In this document: piece after piece, positions 10,240-19,800 of the stretch | Layout: each line of letters begins with the position of its first letter | Position numbering within the stretch: position 1 is the first letter of the stretch | Position numbers and translations under genes: made by a program | Notes under the pieces: model-generated | The model's input: the letters and a program-made list of their open reading frames with translations, nothing else | Told to the model about the DNA's origin: nothing | Database searches by the model: none | From: Thereva unica | Lineage: Eukaryota > Arthropoda > Insecta > Diptera > Therevidae | DNA length: 64,000 nucleotides | Assembly: GCA_949987705.1 (NCBI GenBank) | Contig: OX465282.1 | Coordinates: 92,616,070-92,680,069, forward strand | Direction of reading: 5' to 3'

Positions 10240-11173
10240 AAAAATAAAGTGTGTTATACGAAATAAAACAAAAGAATTAGAATTTGTGATTTTAGAGGAT
10301 GGATTAACACCGATTTTAGGGTTAGCAACTTCTGAAGAATTGAATTTAATAAAAAGAGTGGAAATGATAGAAGAAGTTGATGAGAAAAAGGAATTTATTG
10401 AGAAAAATAAAATTTTATTTGAAGGGTTAGGCAAATTTGCTAAAAATATTAAAATTGAATTAAAAGACAATTCCGTACCTGTAGTCAAACCAGCACGAAG
10501 AATACCTCTCGCTATTAAGGAATCTGTGCTCAAGGAATCACATAGACTTGAGAATTTGAATATTATAGAAAGAAGTAGTTCACCATCAGAGTGGATTTCC
10601 AACATTGTGATAGTGGAAAAACCGAACAAACAAATTAGGTTATGTTTAGATCCGAGAGAGCTGAATCTCGCGGTAAAGCCAATCAGTCACCCCATTCCCA
10701 CTTTCGCTGAGTTATCAAGTCAATTAGTAAATAAATCGTTATTCACAGTCCTAAACTTAAAAGAAGGATATTGGCAAGTTGAACTAGATGAAAAATCGAG
10801 TCAGTTATGTTCTTTTAGTACACCCTTTGGTTTGTATAGGTTTAAACGACTACCATTTGGTATAAAAACGGCCCCAGAAATATTTCAGGCCCAAAATGAA
10901 AAAAATTTCAAGGATATTGTAGGCGTGTATATTTACATTGATGATTTGTTGATAGCAGCAAAAAACGAAAAGGAACATGATGAAGTACTGCACAAAGTCG
11001 TAGAAAGAGCTAAAAATCTCAATATTAAATTTAATAGGGACAAAATTCAATACAAATTGAGTCAAGTTAAGTTTTTAGGGCACGTAGTTTCAAAAGACGG
11101 AATATCTTGCGACCCGGATAGAGTGCAAGCGATAAAAGATATAGGTATCCCCAAAGATCTGCAAAAGCTGTGA
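10240..11173 (+). pseudogene. pol: pol: reverse transcriptase, protease region missing
   Basis: The frame holds the fingers and palm of a Ty3/gypsy reverse transcriptase, with LPFGIKTAPEIFQ and the catalytic YIDD motif (VYIYIDDLLIA). Upstream, the protein jumps from the nucleocapsid tail to VILEDGLTPILGL, which normally lies after the aspartic protease; the DSG protease active site is absent, so a deletion lies near 10215-10240. The frame closes with TGA at 11171-11173 inside the normally continuous LQK-LGMVNY segment and continues in the same frame afterwards, so this is a point stop. Confidence 0.88.
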
Positions 11174-11362
11174 GGCATGGTTAATTATGTTCGAAATTAC
11201 ATCCCAGATTTAGCGGCAATTTCGCAGCCATTGCGAGAATTATTGAAGAAAAATGTGGTATTTAAATCGGAAGAAACGCACACCCAATGTTTAGACAAAA
11301 TTAAATATAATATTTCTAACTCCCCAACGCTAAAAATTTATGACCATACAAAACATATATAG
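11174..11362 (+). pseudogene. pol: pol: reverse transcriptase connection segment
   Basis: In the same frame as the preceding segment, separated from it only by one stop codon. It starts GMVNYVRNYIPDLAA, the conserved RT thumb and connection start of gypsy pol. The frame ends at TAG 11360-11362, where the good reading shifts by one base into the RNase H frame. Confidence 0.85.
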
Positions 11363-11805
11363 TCATACAAGCAGATGCTTCGAAATATGGTCTTGGAGCG
11401 TGTATGCTTCAAGAAAATAAGCCCGTGTATTTTATATCGAGAAGTTTAACCGAAGCAGAACAGTCATATGCACAAATCGAAAAAGAGCTGCTCGCAATTA
11501 TATTCGCGTGCCAAAAGCTCCATTATTTTATTTATGGAAGAGAAATTACAGTGATAACGGATCACAAACCATTATTGGGAATTTTTAAAAAAGAAATATG
11601 TAAAGTGCCAAATTCAAGACTACAGAGAATGATGTTGAGATTATTAAAATACAAAATTAAATTGATACATAGCCCAGGGAAATATATGTATATCGCAGAC
11701 CTCCTTTCTAGGTACTGTGATGTAACGAAAGCAGTTGAAGAAATTCCAGATTTGAATGATGTGGTTCATTCGATTAATGTGAGTGAAGAAAAAAAAAAGG
11801 TTTAA
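11355..11805 (+). pseudogene. pol: pol: RNase H
   Basis: A Ty3/gypsy RNase H, which removes the RNA strand after minus-strand DNA synthesis. It shows the QADASKYGLGACM start (catalytic Asp), VYFISRSLTEAEQ, the EKELLAI Glu region and ITDHKPL. The frame differs by one base from both the RT part and the integrase part. It ends in an A-run near 11790-11799, where a second shift restores the original frame. Such homopolymer shifts can be real or base-calling errors. Confidence 0.87.
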
Positions 11806-12898
11806 AGAAGAGACAGAGACTGATATGGTGTTAAAAGAATTGAAACAAATGTTACTTGTCGGATGGCCTGAAATTAAAAAACCGGTAAATGAAAAAATTA
11901 AATATTTCTGGAAAATGAAAAACGAGTTAGTATTAGACGAGGGAATTATTTTTGTTAATGATCGGATCGTTATTCCAAGCTCTATGAGAAAAGAAATATT
12001 CGACTTACTACATCAACCTCATTTAGGAGTGGAAAAAACCAAAGCACGAGCTAGACGTTCTGTCTATTGGCCGGGAATCAATGAAGCTATAGAAAATAAA
12101 GTATCTTCTTGCGAGATCTGTCAAAAGTACAGACACGCAAATATTAAAGAGCCGTACATATCCCATGAGATACCATGTATACCGTTTAATAAAGTAGGAA
12201 TGGATTTGTTTGAACTTGAAAATAAATCATATCTAGTAGTTACAGACTATCTCTCCAAGTTCTTAGAAATAATACCAGTTCGAAATAAAACATCCAACGA
12301 AGTCATTAATAAACTAAAATCAATTTTTGCAACACATGTTATCCCAAAAACAATCATTGCAGATAATGTACCGTTCAATTCGTATGAGTTCCGGCAATTT
12401 GCTAAATTATATGATATCGAAGTTATAACGACCAGTCCGAATTACCCCCAAGCAAACGGCTTAGCAGAAAAATCTGTTCAAATCACGAAAATGCTCATCA
12501 AAAAAGCGAAGGAATCAAAGCAAGAACTGTGGACGTCATTGCTGGAGTACCGCAATACTCCAATTAAGGGAAGTATTTTATCACCTGCGGAAGTTTTGAT
12601 GGGGAGGAAACTCAGAGGTTCACTGCCAGAAAAAGAAAGGTGTTTCAGAACCCGTGGCGCTGTACAATGTAAACAAACTGTAGAACGTAATAATATAAGA
12701 AATGAGAAATATTATAATAGAGGTGTTCGAAAACCAAGTATGTTTGAAGAAGGCGACAAAATCTGGATAAAAAACAAATCGTACTGGGAGAAAGGTAGTA
12801 TAAAGCAAAAGTATGTTACAACACGATCGTATTTAGTTGCGAAAGGAGACGGGACGGTTTTGAGAAGAAATACACGTTTTATTCGTCATAGGAACTAG
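11783..12898 (+). CDS. pol: pol: integrase
   Basis: A 371-codon frame with an intact integrase layout: an H2C2 zinc region (LLHQPHLG ... CEICQKY), then the catalytic core with first Asp in VVTDYLSKF, second in IIADNVPFNS and Glu in NGLAEKSVQ, then a C-terminal region with FEEGDKIWIKNK. This enzyme joins element DNA to the target. The coding frame ends about 200 bases before the 3' LTR, with no envelope-like frame. The ATG at 11783 is probably not a real start, because the normal product is a gag-pol precursor. Confidence 0.88.
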   Translation: MKKKKRFKEETETDMVLKELKQMLLVGWPEIKKPVNEKIKYFWKMKNELVLDEGIIFVNDRIVIPSSMRKEIFDLLHQPHLGVEKTKARARRSVYWPGINEAIENKVSSCEICQKYRHANIKEPYISHEIPCIPFNKVGMDLFELENKSYLVVTDYLSKFLEIIPVRNKTSNEVINKLKSIFATHVIPKTIIADNVPFNSYEFRQFAKLYDIEVITTSPNYPQANGLAEKSVQITKMLIKKAKESKQELWTSLLEYRNTPIKGSILSPAEVLMGRKLRGSLPEKERCFRTRGAVQCKQTVERNNIRNEKYYNRGVRKPSMFEEGDKIWIKNKSYWEKGSIKQKYVTTRSYLVAKGDGTVLRRNTRFIRHRN

Positions 12899-13093
12899 AA
12901 GTTAGAAAACAGCAAATCACTAAGTTAGAACTTTGTATGATAAAATATAATATGAAATAAAAATATATATAGCCTATAATATAGAATAAAATTATAGAAA
13001 ATTGTGAAAAAGTAAAATAACAATTACATAAGAAATTGAATTAAATTAAATAAATACTAGTATAGTTTTAAGATCAGTTATATTAAATGAATT

Positions 13094-13254
13094 AAAAAAA
13101 AAGAAGGGAGATGTAGTATACACAAGTTTGACTAAATCTAGTATTAGGAATAAGAGCTGGTAATACCAAATATACTGTATCAAATAATTGTACAATGCAT
13201 GAAATTTCATAAGAAATAAAGCAGTCTTGGACTCAATGAGCAAGAGTTAATACA
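13094..13254 (+). repeat. polypurine tract and 3' LTR (13112-13254)
   Basis: A purine run ending AAGAAGGGAGA (about 13094-13111) primes plus-strand DNA. The LTR from 13112 matches the 5' copy, differing at about two bases (GGAATTTG versus GAAATTTC). It ends TTAATACA, followed by the ATTAG target copy. Confidence 0.92.
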
Positions 13255-13256
13255 AT

Positions 13257-13872
13257 TAGAAGATTTTGTATTTGAAATACTTACATTATATGGAATGGAA
13301 ACATTAACCTACAATATGCATTCACTAATTCATTTAAATAAAGACTCGTTGAAATATGGCACCTTAGATAACTATAGTGCTTTCAAATTTGAAAATTACT
13401 TACAAATTTTAAAACAAAAAATTAAGAAAGAAAACTTTGTCTTATCTCAAATATCAAGTAGGCTTATTGAAGAAAGTTTTTACATAATAGAACGAAAAAG
13501 GAAAACCAATTTCCAACTCTCAGGTGTAATATGGAAAGGAGTTCATTCAAAGAAGTAATTACACCCTCTAATGTAAAGTTTTCAAATGCAGCACCAAATA
13601 ATATGTGCATGTACCGTAACAAAATTTTTGTAATCGAAAAAAACATTAACGAAGATCCAGAAATATTGATTGAGGGTAAGGAAATTGATGGCCTGCGCAA
13701 CTTTTATTCATTCGAGAAGGATCTTCCACTTCCAGTTTTCACAGCAGATAGCAAACTAGCATTTAAGTCTATCTGTACATTCCCACTTACTGAAATAAAT
13801 TGTAAAATAATTAACTTGTATACGAAGTCTGACAGTAATGCTACTACTTTAGTCCAGGTGCTAGAGCAGTGA
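13257..13872 (+). pseudogene. CACTA-type transposase, C-terminal end
   Basis: Continues the fragment at 5551-5786. It holds METLTYNMHSLIHLNKDS and LDNYSAFKFENYLQ, a block I associate with animal CACTA/EnSpm transposases, then after a frameshift within 13531-13558 a PNNMCMYRNKIFVI region and a basic-acidic tail. The stop codon TGA (13870-13872) overlaps the element-terminal CAGTG (13867-13871). The coding end therefore lies at the very edge of the transposon. Inactive because of frameshifts and the LTR-element insertion. Confidence 0.65.
13867..13871 (-). mobile_element. CACTA terminus (right end of the transposase-bearing element)
   Basis: Read on the minus strand, the end is CACTG followed by CTCTAGCACCTGGACTA. 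The second terminus at 15705 reads CACTG, six extra bases, then CTCCAGCGCCCGGACTA; 14 of these 17 bases agree. The two ends face away from the foldback between them. Confidence 0.5.
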
Positions 13873-14194
13873 AACCTATAACTTTTGGTTTTGGTGTGAT
13901 GTAACGGACTTTTTTGGTGGAATCTGTCAGAAATGACATCCCCAACAATATCTAGGGAGTGCGCAAGCATGAAACTCCCAGGAAAATTTGTGGTAGCCCA
14001 AAAACTGAAAAATTCACTAAAAATTCCCTGTTTTTTTACCTTTCTTGTTAAATATCTCTTAACGAAGGCTTCTAGGCGAAAAATTTGTTGAGCCTGTTTT
14101 GTTCGTTTTTGGATTTGCTAAAACTTACCCTAAGGTGGATTTTTGAAATTCGAAATTTTGCATTGAAAAATAGCCGAAAACTGCGAAAAAAAGT

Positions 14195-14698
14195 ACCTCC
14201 TGGCCAAATCTGTTTTGCGCTTGATTTAAATAAAGGTAAGCCATCAACACCGAAATTTAATAAAAAATTATCACCAAGAAACAAATTACTATTTTCTGTC
14301 ATAAAATCTGTTAGGCAGTTCTTTACACCATAGTGAAAATATTCACTGGGCTGCATAGGCATGATTTCAGTGGTTCTTGGCGTACCTCTAAGGGTCCTCA
14401 CGTCTTTTGGAAGACTTTTATCATATATTATTAATTTCTGTCATAATTCATTCATAGCCTGAGCGCCTATTTTATATTTAATAGACCACTGGCTTAAAAA
14501 TGGCTTCAAATTACAAGATTCATCGTCTTCTTCGATTTCTCTTTCAAATTTTGAGGATTCACTAAATTTTCGGCCATTTCGTATAATTTCATTTGTAATA
14601 TTTTCGTAAGGCTCTGCTACATTAACATCAGCTATTCCCGCTACACCATCAGCTATTTTTGAAATATTTTCCGTATCTTCGCTTTCCGAAACTAGCAA
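14195..14698 (-). pseudogene. CACTA-type transposase, N-terminal fragment
   Basis: On the minus strand an acidic N-terminal stretch is followed by LSQWSIKYKI, then after a frameshift near 14402-14450 by DVRTLRGTPRTT and DGLPLFKSSAKQIWP. The 'DGLPLFKSS...WP' motif is characteristic of the same transposase class whose C-terminal half lies at 13257-13872, but here the strand is opposite. The match ends at AGG/GTAC near the arm boundary, either an old exon end or a deletion point. Non-functional. Confidence 0.6.
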
Positions 14699-14706
14699 AT
14701 TTTTTA

Positions 14707-15104
14707 TTAATTTTTGGCAAAAAACTGCAACTAAGGCGTTTTTCCAGAAAAATTTCTAACTCGGCGACGCCAGGAATACTAGGCGCGTTTCAAATTCGCT
14801 CGAAAAAGGACTCAGTTTCTATTGAGCACAACTTTCAATAAAATATTGTTAAACATAATTTCTTAAACAAATTAGAAAAATTACCGAATTGTGTTTGAAT
14901 TGTTTTGTTGTCACTAGCTGGGACGCCTTTTCGATTCGCTTCGCTACCCAAATTTAAAAAAAAAAACAGCTAAATTGGTGCAATAGAAACTGAGTCCCTT
15001 TTCGAGCGAATTTGAAACGCGCCTAGCATTCCTGGCGTCGCCGAGTTATCAATTTTTCTGGAAAAACGCCTTAGTTGCAGTTTTTTGCCAAAAATCTTAA
15101 AAAA
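14707..15104. mobile_element. MITE with about 115-base inverted repeats
   Basis: Left arm about 14707-14823, right arm about 14987-15104, sharing GGCAAAAAACTGCAACTAAG, TCGGCGACGCCAGGAAT and CGTTTCAAATTCGCTCGAAA. No coding. It lies in the core of the 13887-15705 element just upstream of the transposase fragment. No clear target duplication was found. Confidence 0.7.
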
Positions 15105-15704
15105 TTAAAAACCATAAAAAAATTTAAAAACCAGAATTTTAATGATTGGATATTGTAAAGAGAGTCTTAGAGCATACGTAAAAAAATCAGGACCAACATG
15201 GGAGATTTTCTTTTGGCGCAGTAACAAATTTAACTTTTTAAATTCACTTAATTGCAAAATTCATTATGCAAAAACTATTTGACCGACAGTGATCGGGTTT
15301 TGGATATAAGTTAAGCATGCCTTAAACTATCTAAATCCAAAATTTAAATTGGAAAATAATGGTCTCTTCTTTCCTTGTGATAACTTTAAAGTGAGGTACT
15401 TTTTTTCGCAGTTTTCGGCTATTTTTCAATGCAAAAATTCGAATTTCAAAAATCCACCTGAGGGTAAGTTTTAGCAAATCCAAAAACGAACAAAACAGGC
15501 TCAACAAATTTTTCGCCTAGAAGCCTTCGTTAAGAGATATTTAACAAGAAAGGTAAAAAACCAGGGAATTTTTAGTGAATTTTTCAGTTTTTGGGCTACC
15601 ACAAATTTTCCTGGGAGTTTCATGCTTGCACACCCCCTAGATATTGTTGGGGATATCATTTCTGACCGATTCCACCAAAAAAGTCCGTTACATCACGCCA
15701 AAAC

Positions 15705-15745
15705 CACTGGAAATACTCCAGCGCCCGGACTACTTTTGCAGTATT
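15705..15745 (+). mobile_element. second CACTA-type terminus
   Basis: Begins CACTGGAAATACTCCAGCGC and matches the inverted terminus at 13871. Read rightwards it would be the 5' end of an element whose interior includes the DUF4806-like gene. The opposite end was not located, so the extent is unknown. Confidence 0.4.
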
Positions 15746-16102
15746 TTTTTCGATGTTATAAAGGTTAGCTTTTACATTATAGCTCTTGCATGTTGAATAA
15801 CAAAATTATAGATAAAGATACTAACAAGTTATTAAATTGCAGTATTCTCAAAAATTCCAACGGATTTAAAATACAAGAAAAATTTAATTATTGTAATGGA
15901 TTCACAGCAAGGACAAGAAAATACGTAAATAGGTAAGGATTCGTAAATGTTTCGCAGTAAGAATTTAAATTAAGTTAAAGTCAAATGAATTATATAAAAT
16001 TTATTGTTTTGTTTTTAGCTGAATGTGAGCCCCATCCAAATTTACCTTCTAAAGATTTCACATACGCTGAGTTTTTGATGGTTCCTGCAGGTATGACACC
16101 CC

Positions 16103-16224
16103 TTTTTAACTTCCCAGTATAGGAAGTTATTGTAATCGGTCCGAAAATCGAAATCGAAAATTTCAACGTATTTTCATCTTTCAAGGTCCCAGGAGCATTT
16201 TAAGCAAAAAATTGGGAGGAAGTA

Positions 16225-16256
<32 letters not shown>

Positions 16257-16960
16257 TACGGATGTGGTCATTTTTTCCTGCACGATATCGCGCCAACCAA
16301 AACTGATATCGACTTCGTTGAGGTGTCGTTCGAAGCGTATTAACCGAAATATGATCTGAAAAGATTTTCATGAAATTCGGTCCAGCCGTTTTTTTTGTTT
16401 AAGCGACGTAAGTGATTTTTGTACCTGCACGATATCGCCCGAACCACGAAAGATATCGACTTAGTTGACGTGCCGTTCGAAGAGTATTAACCAAAATATG
16501 ATCTGAAAAGATTTTCATAAAATTCGGTCGAGCCGTTTTTTTGTTTAAGCGGCGTAAGTGATTTTTGTACCTGCACGATATCGCCCGAACATATTGACTT
16601 ACTTGAGGTGCCGTTCGAAGCGTATTAGCGACAATATAATCTGAAAAGATTTTTATAATATTCGGTCCAGCGGTTTTTGGTTTAAATTACTTAAGTGATT
16701 TTTGTACCTGCACGATACCGCGCGAACTAAAAACTATATCGACTTCATTGAGGTGCCGAAAAACATTAATACATCAATTTTATATACATTTTCGTCATCC
16801 TAATCTTGTAAGTGCGCACATTTAGTTTGACATTTTAGCGAAAATATTGATAAACAATTGTGACAAATTCTCGGTATTATACATATATTCTATATTGCCT
16901 ATTGTTCATTTATTATTAAAATATCCAATCATAATATTCAACATCCATCATACTGGGAAG
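16103..16960. repeat. intronic repeat with inverted ends and 135-base tandem units
   Basis: Ends read AACTTCCCAGTAT and ATACTGGGAAGTT. Within are about four imperfect units of about 135 bases marked by TTTTGTACCTGCACGATATCG, AGGTGCCGTTCGAAG and AATATGATCTGAAAAGAT, plus a GT microsatellite near 16223-16248. The right flank (GGTCGAACCCACATCCCAAC) recurs inverted at about 50340-50410, so this is a dispersed family. No coding is visible. Confidence 0.7.
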
Positions 16961-17786
16961 TTGATCGTGTGGACCGAAAGGGTCGAACCCACATCCCAAC
17001 TAGTTAGTTTCTCACTCATATAATAAAAAATGAGTAAAAAATGTATAGATAACAATTATCGTACTTCTACCCAGAAAGATCCCACTAATATACAAGTTGT
17101 TACTCTTCAAAATAGTTTTTCGCCGCAAAATCCAATTTTGATTGGTGAAAACAATGGTTGACTAAATCTTTTGACAGGTTTGTACTTGATAATTACCAGG
17201 TTTAGATAACAATTTTAACAATTTTTCCCCCTTCAAGAAATACTAAATGTTTGGAAAAACATTCAAGAAGAAAACAACATTCTCCGACAACAAAAAGAAA
17301 ATACCGAAAAATTAATTTTACATTTTGCAAAGGAGTCCATCGCCTTACGAAAAAAAGTTGATTTGGTACTGCAGACTTTGAAAATCCAAACGGATCAATT
17401 CGATTTATTGCCATCATTTCCAATAACCCCGAAAGAGGGAATAATACTATTTGAAAAAAACTTAAAGAATGATAAAAATATTCAGAAACAATTGGTACGT
17501 ATGTATTTGCAACCATATTTTAAATTGTAACATAAAACCTCAAACTACGTTCCAGATTCAAAAGTTTACCCAGAATGGTTCTATGGAATACACAAAAACC
17601 GTTAATGCTAATTTAAAATTAATCTTCGGAGAAGATAAACTGGCGAAATTATTTTCTTGGACGGCAGCTAACGAAAATATTAGTATTAAAAATTTTACAA
17701 TAATTAATGTATTAAAAGGTATGTGATTAATTAGATGCCTGGGTTTTGGATAACCCCAAAGTAAAAATAACTTCTATAGAAAGAGT

Positions 17787-18163
17787 TGTGGTGATCGCGT
17801 AAACTTAATTACCAAGTTTTACGCAAAGTCACACAACAACCTCCCACACGATAAACACGATAAGTCGGAACACTATCGATCACCGAACTCAAAGTTCAGT
17901 GATCTTGCCGTTTTCTGTTCCGTCCCCCATCGTGTTTATCGAAGATCCAATTTCCGGAATCTACGATACTCACTGTCCGAAGGTTCCTCCTTAGTGAAAC
18001 TCAAGGTCCCGTAACGCGCCAAATAAAAAACATAATATAATACCATAAATCATATATCTATATAACAATATCATATATACGTAATTTCCAGTATTAATAA
18101 GACTAATTTATAAATACTACAATAATCCTGTTAATCTAATAAAGTGTTTAAAAATAAACCACA
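17787..18163 (+). repeat. solo LTR related to the CsRn1-type element
   Basis: Starts TGTGGTGATCGCG and ends AACCACA, giving TGTGGT/ACCACA termini. Much of it parallels the minus strand of the LTRs at 38105 and 43650 (CACACAACAACCTCC, TCACCGAACTCAAAGTTCAG, CCGTTTTCTGTTCCGTCCC), at clear divergence. No internal coding remains, as expected after LTR-LTR recombination. Flanking AGAGT and AACGT do not give a convincing target duplication. Confidence 0.7.
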
Positions 18164-18342
18164 AACGTATCATTTCATAAAACCGCATGGTGAACAACCA
18201 CAGAGCCATAAAGAAATATTTTAATGCTGCTAAGGATCGATACTCAAAATCTTTAAAAAGATTAGTAAGACCAACTATACGTGAAAATAACGTAAATGAT
18301 CAAAATAATTCGGATGAAGAAAATATGTCTCCTATTAAATAA

Positions 18343-18854
18343 TCCATTAATTTAATCTGTTTTGTGTTTTCTTTAATTATAGATTCTTTATAAATTTATA
18401 TAAAACAATTAAAATTATATTTTCTTTTATTTTTGTATTCAACTAATGATTTTATTTCAGAATCCATTCAGAATTTTCTTATAAATTTCTGCATGTTTTA
18501 ACATATAATATACTTGATCTTGATGGCTTTTGATAAATAAACGGTCTTAAATGTGACTTAGACAATAGGACTACATATATCAAGATCAGATATATTCTAG
18601 TAAAAACATGTACATATTTACGAAATTGACAAGAAAATTCGGTATGGATTCTGAAAGCTTTATAAAAGAGGGGAAATTTCACTTAAAAAACTTTCAGAGA
18701 TCATGCAGACTTTTCTTAACTATTTCTTAACAATACTTCTTTAAGAAGTCGTGTCATCATCTTCATAAAAAATTCGTGCAGAAATCTATAAAAATTCGTT
18801 TACGATATCTAATAAATTTGTTCGACATTAGGAACTATTTCGTTAAGAAGTCGC
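18343..18854. other. AT-rich spacer, nothing assigned
   Basis: No coding, no long inverted repeat and no known end motif. Related short strings (CAGAATTTTCTTATAAATTTCTGCA and its loose inverse near 18766-18790) hint at an old MITE, but the match is too weak to call. Confidence 0.4.
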
Positions 18855-18899
18855 AAAGTTTGGTTTCGCCGCAATCAGAAACGTACAACGCGATGCTAT

Positions 18900-19800
18900 A
18901 AACCGTAGACGGTTCAACGTAGATCTTCTGCGGGAGAGCGTTAAAAAGCGGGAATTTTCTGGAAACCTACAACAAATATTAAACCAGCGCAACGTTTCTG
19001 ACGACACAAATATTGAAGAGTTGCGGAGTACGACAAAGGGCGCGATATTGGCGGCTGCGGAAACGAGCATCGGTTATGTCCAAAGAAACCAGCAACACTG
19101 GATCTCGGACACAACCTGGCAAAAAATAGAACGCAGAAGGGCCCTCAAAAATAACGTAAACTCTACAAACGACCCGGAAAGACGTCACCAACTAGAACGG
19201 GAATACTCCCAATTACATCGGGAGGTTAAGAGAAGTGTCCGGCGTGATAAAGGGCAGCAGATAAATGAGCTCGCAGAAAAAGCGAAAAACGCGGCAAACA
19301 CAGGCAACAGTAAGGTGCTGTACCAAATCACTAAACAGCTCTCGGGAAAGCACTCTACTAAAAAGCATGCCGTTAAGAGTGCGGATGGAAGGCTGCTGCT
19401 CAGCGACGAGGAGCAACTCCAAAGATGGAGAGATTACTTCTTCGCCGCCCTGAATGGTACACTTACACAGGAACCTCAGGAAAACAACAACAATGCACAA
19501 CCAAAAAGAATCACCGCCCGGGCCCCATCCAAGACGGAAATAGTAACCGCAATTCATGCGATGGCCAATGGTAAAGCAGCTGGGAAAGATGGCACCCCCC
19601 GGAATTGTTGAAAGCCGACTCAGGCCTCATAGCAGATGCGCTTCAGCCAATCCTAGATATAGCACGGAACACCTGTACCTTTGCGGAGGATTGGACGGAA
19701 GGTATCATAGTCAAAATACCAAAAAAGGGGGACCTAACAATATGCGACAACTGGAGAGGCATCTGTTTACTATCTACAGTGGACAAAATTTTGTCCCATA
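18900..19800 (+). pseudogene. LINE polyprotein, pre-RT and RT N-terminal part
   Basis: The frame at 19021-19611 has a basic, helical segment (ERRRALKNNVN..., VKRSVRRDKGQQINELAEKA), then LSDEEQLQRWRDYFFAALNG and MANGKAAGKDG, the block preceding RT in RTE-like LINEs. A one-base shift in the C-run near 19592 moves reading to the frame containing DWTEGIIVKIPKKGDL and NWRGICLLSTVDKILS (RT motif 1-2). It is cut at 19800 by the MITE and resumes at 20371. Confidence 0.8.

Larger units (their letters stand above)
5787..13254 (+). mobile_element. Ty3/gypsy LTR retrotransposon, full-ended but defective
   Basis: Both ends are clear: two 143-base LTRs starting TGTAGTATAC and ending TTAATACA, flanked by the 5-base direct repeat ATTAG (5782-5786 and 13255-13259). 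A primer-binding site follows the 5' LTR and a purine tract precedes the 3' LTR. Internal order is leader, gag, (protease lost), reverse transcriptase, RNase H, integrase. It is inactive as it stands: gag is split by a foldback element at 6797-9561, the protease region is missing, pol has a stop and frameshifts, and a MITE sits in the leader. The two LTRs differ at about two sites, so the insertion is fairly young compared with the damage. The target was a CACTA transposase gene. Confidence 0.93.
13887..15705. mobile_element. foldback-type DNA transposon with 313-base inverted repeats
   Basis: Left arm 13887-14199 and right arm 15393-15705 are long near-identical inverted repeats, starting GGTTTTGG(T/C)GTGATGTAAC and ending next to AAAGTACCTC. 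The 1.2 kb core carries a minus-strand fragment of a CACTA-type transposase, so this looks like a deletion derivative of a CACTA relative. It lies between two outward-facing CACTG termini. Confidence 0.8.
15896..18342 (+). pseudogene. DUF4806-like multi-exon gene, probably degenerate
   Basis: Exons inferred from splice sites and phase: B 16019-16090, C 17238-17494, D 17556-17718, E about 18209-18342 (stop 18340-18342). B joins C in phase (G plus AA) and C joins D in phase 0. C encodes a coiled-coil-like, Gln/Glu/Lys-rich segment ending FEKNLKNDKNIQKQL. D encodes NANLKLIFGEDKLAKLFSWT and E a basic KKYFNAAKDRYSKSLKRL tail. This order fits the DUF4806 domain as I remember it, a domain of unknown function common in insect repeats. 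A putative start exon at 15896 does not join B in frame, and D to E is also out of phase, so an exon is missing or the gene is broken. A repeat fills the B-C intron and a solo LTR the D-E intron. Confidence 0.55.

Noticed and set aside
11783..11800. Programmed frameshift in the A-run between RNase H and integrase
   Set aside because: This boundary is not a known frameshift point in gypsy elements, and the copy has other frame breaks, so a simple indel is likelier.
5787..13254. Infectious (envelope-bearing) errantivirus
   Set aside because: Only about 200 bases separate the integrase stop from the 3' LTR and no envelope-like frame exists.
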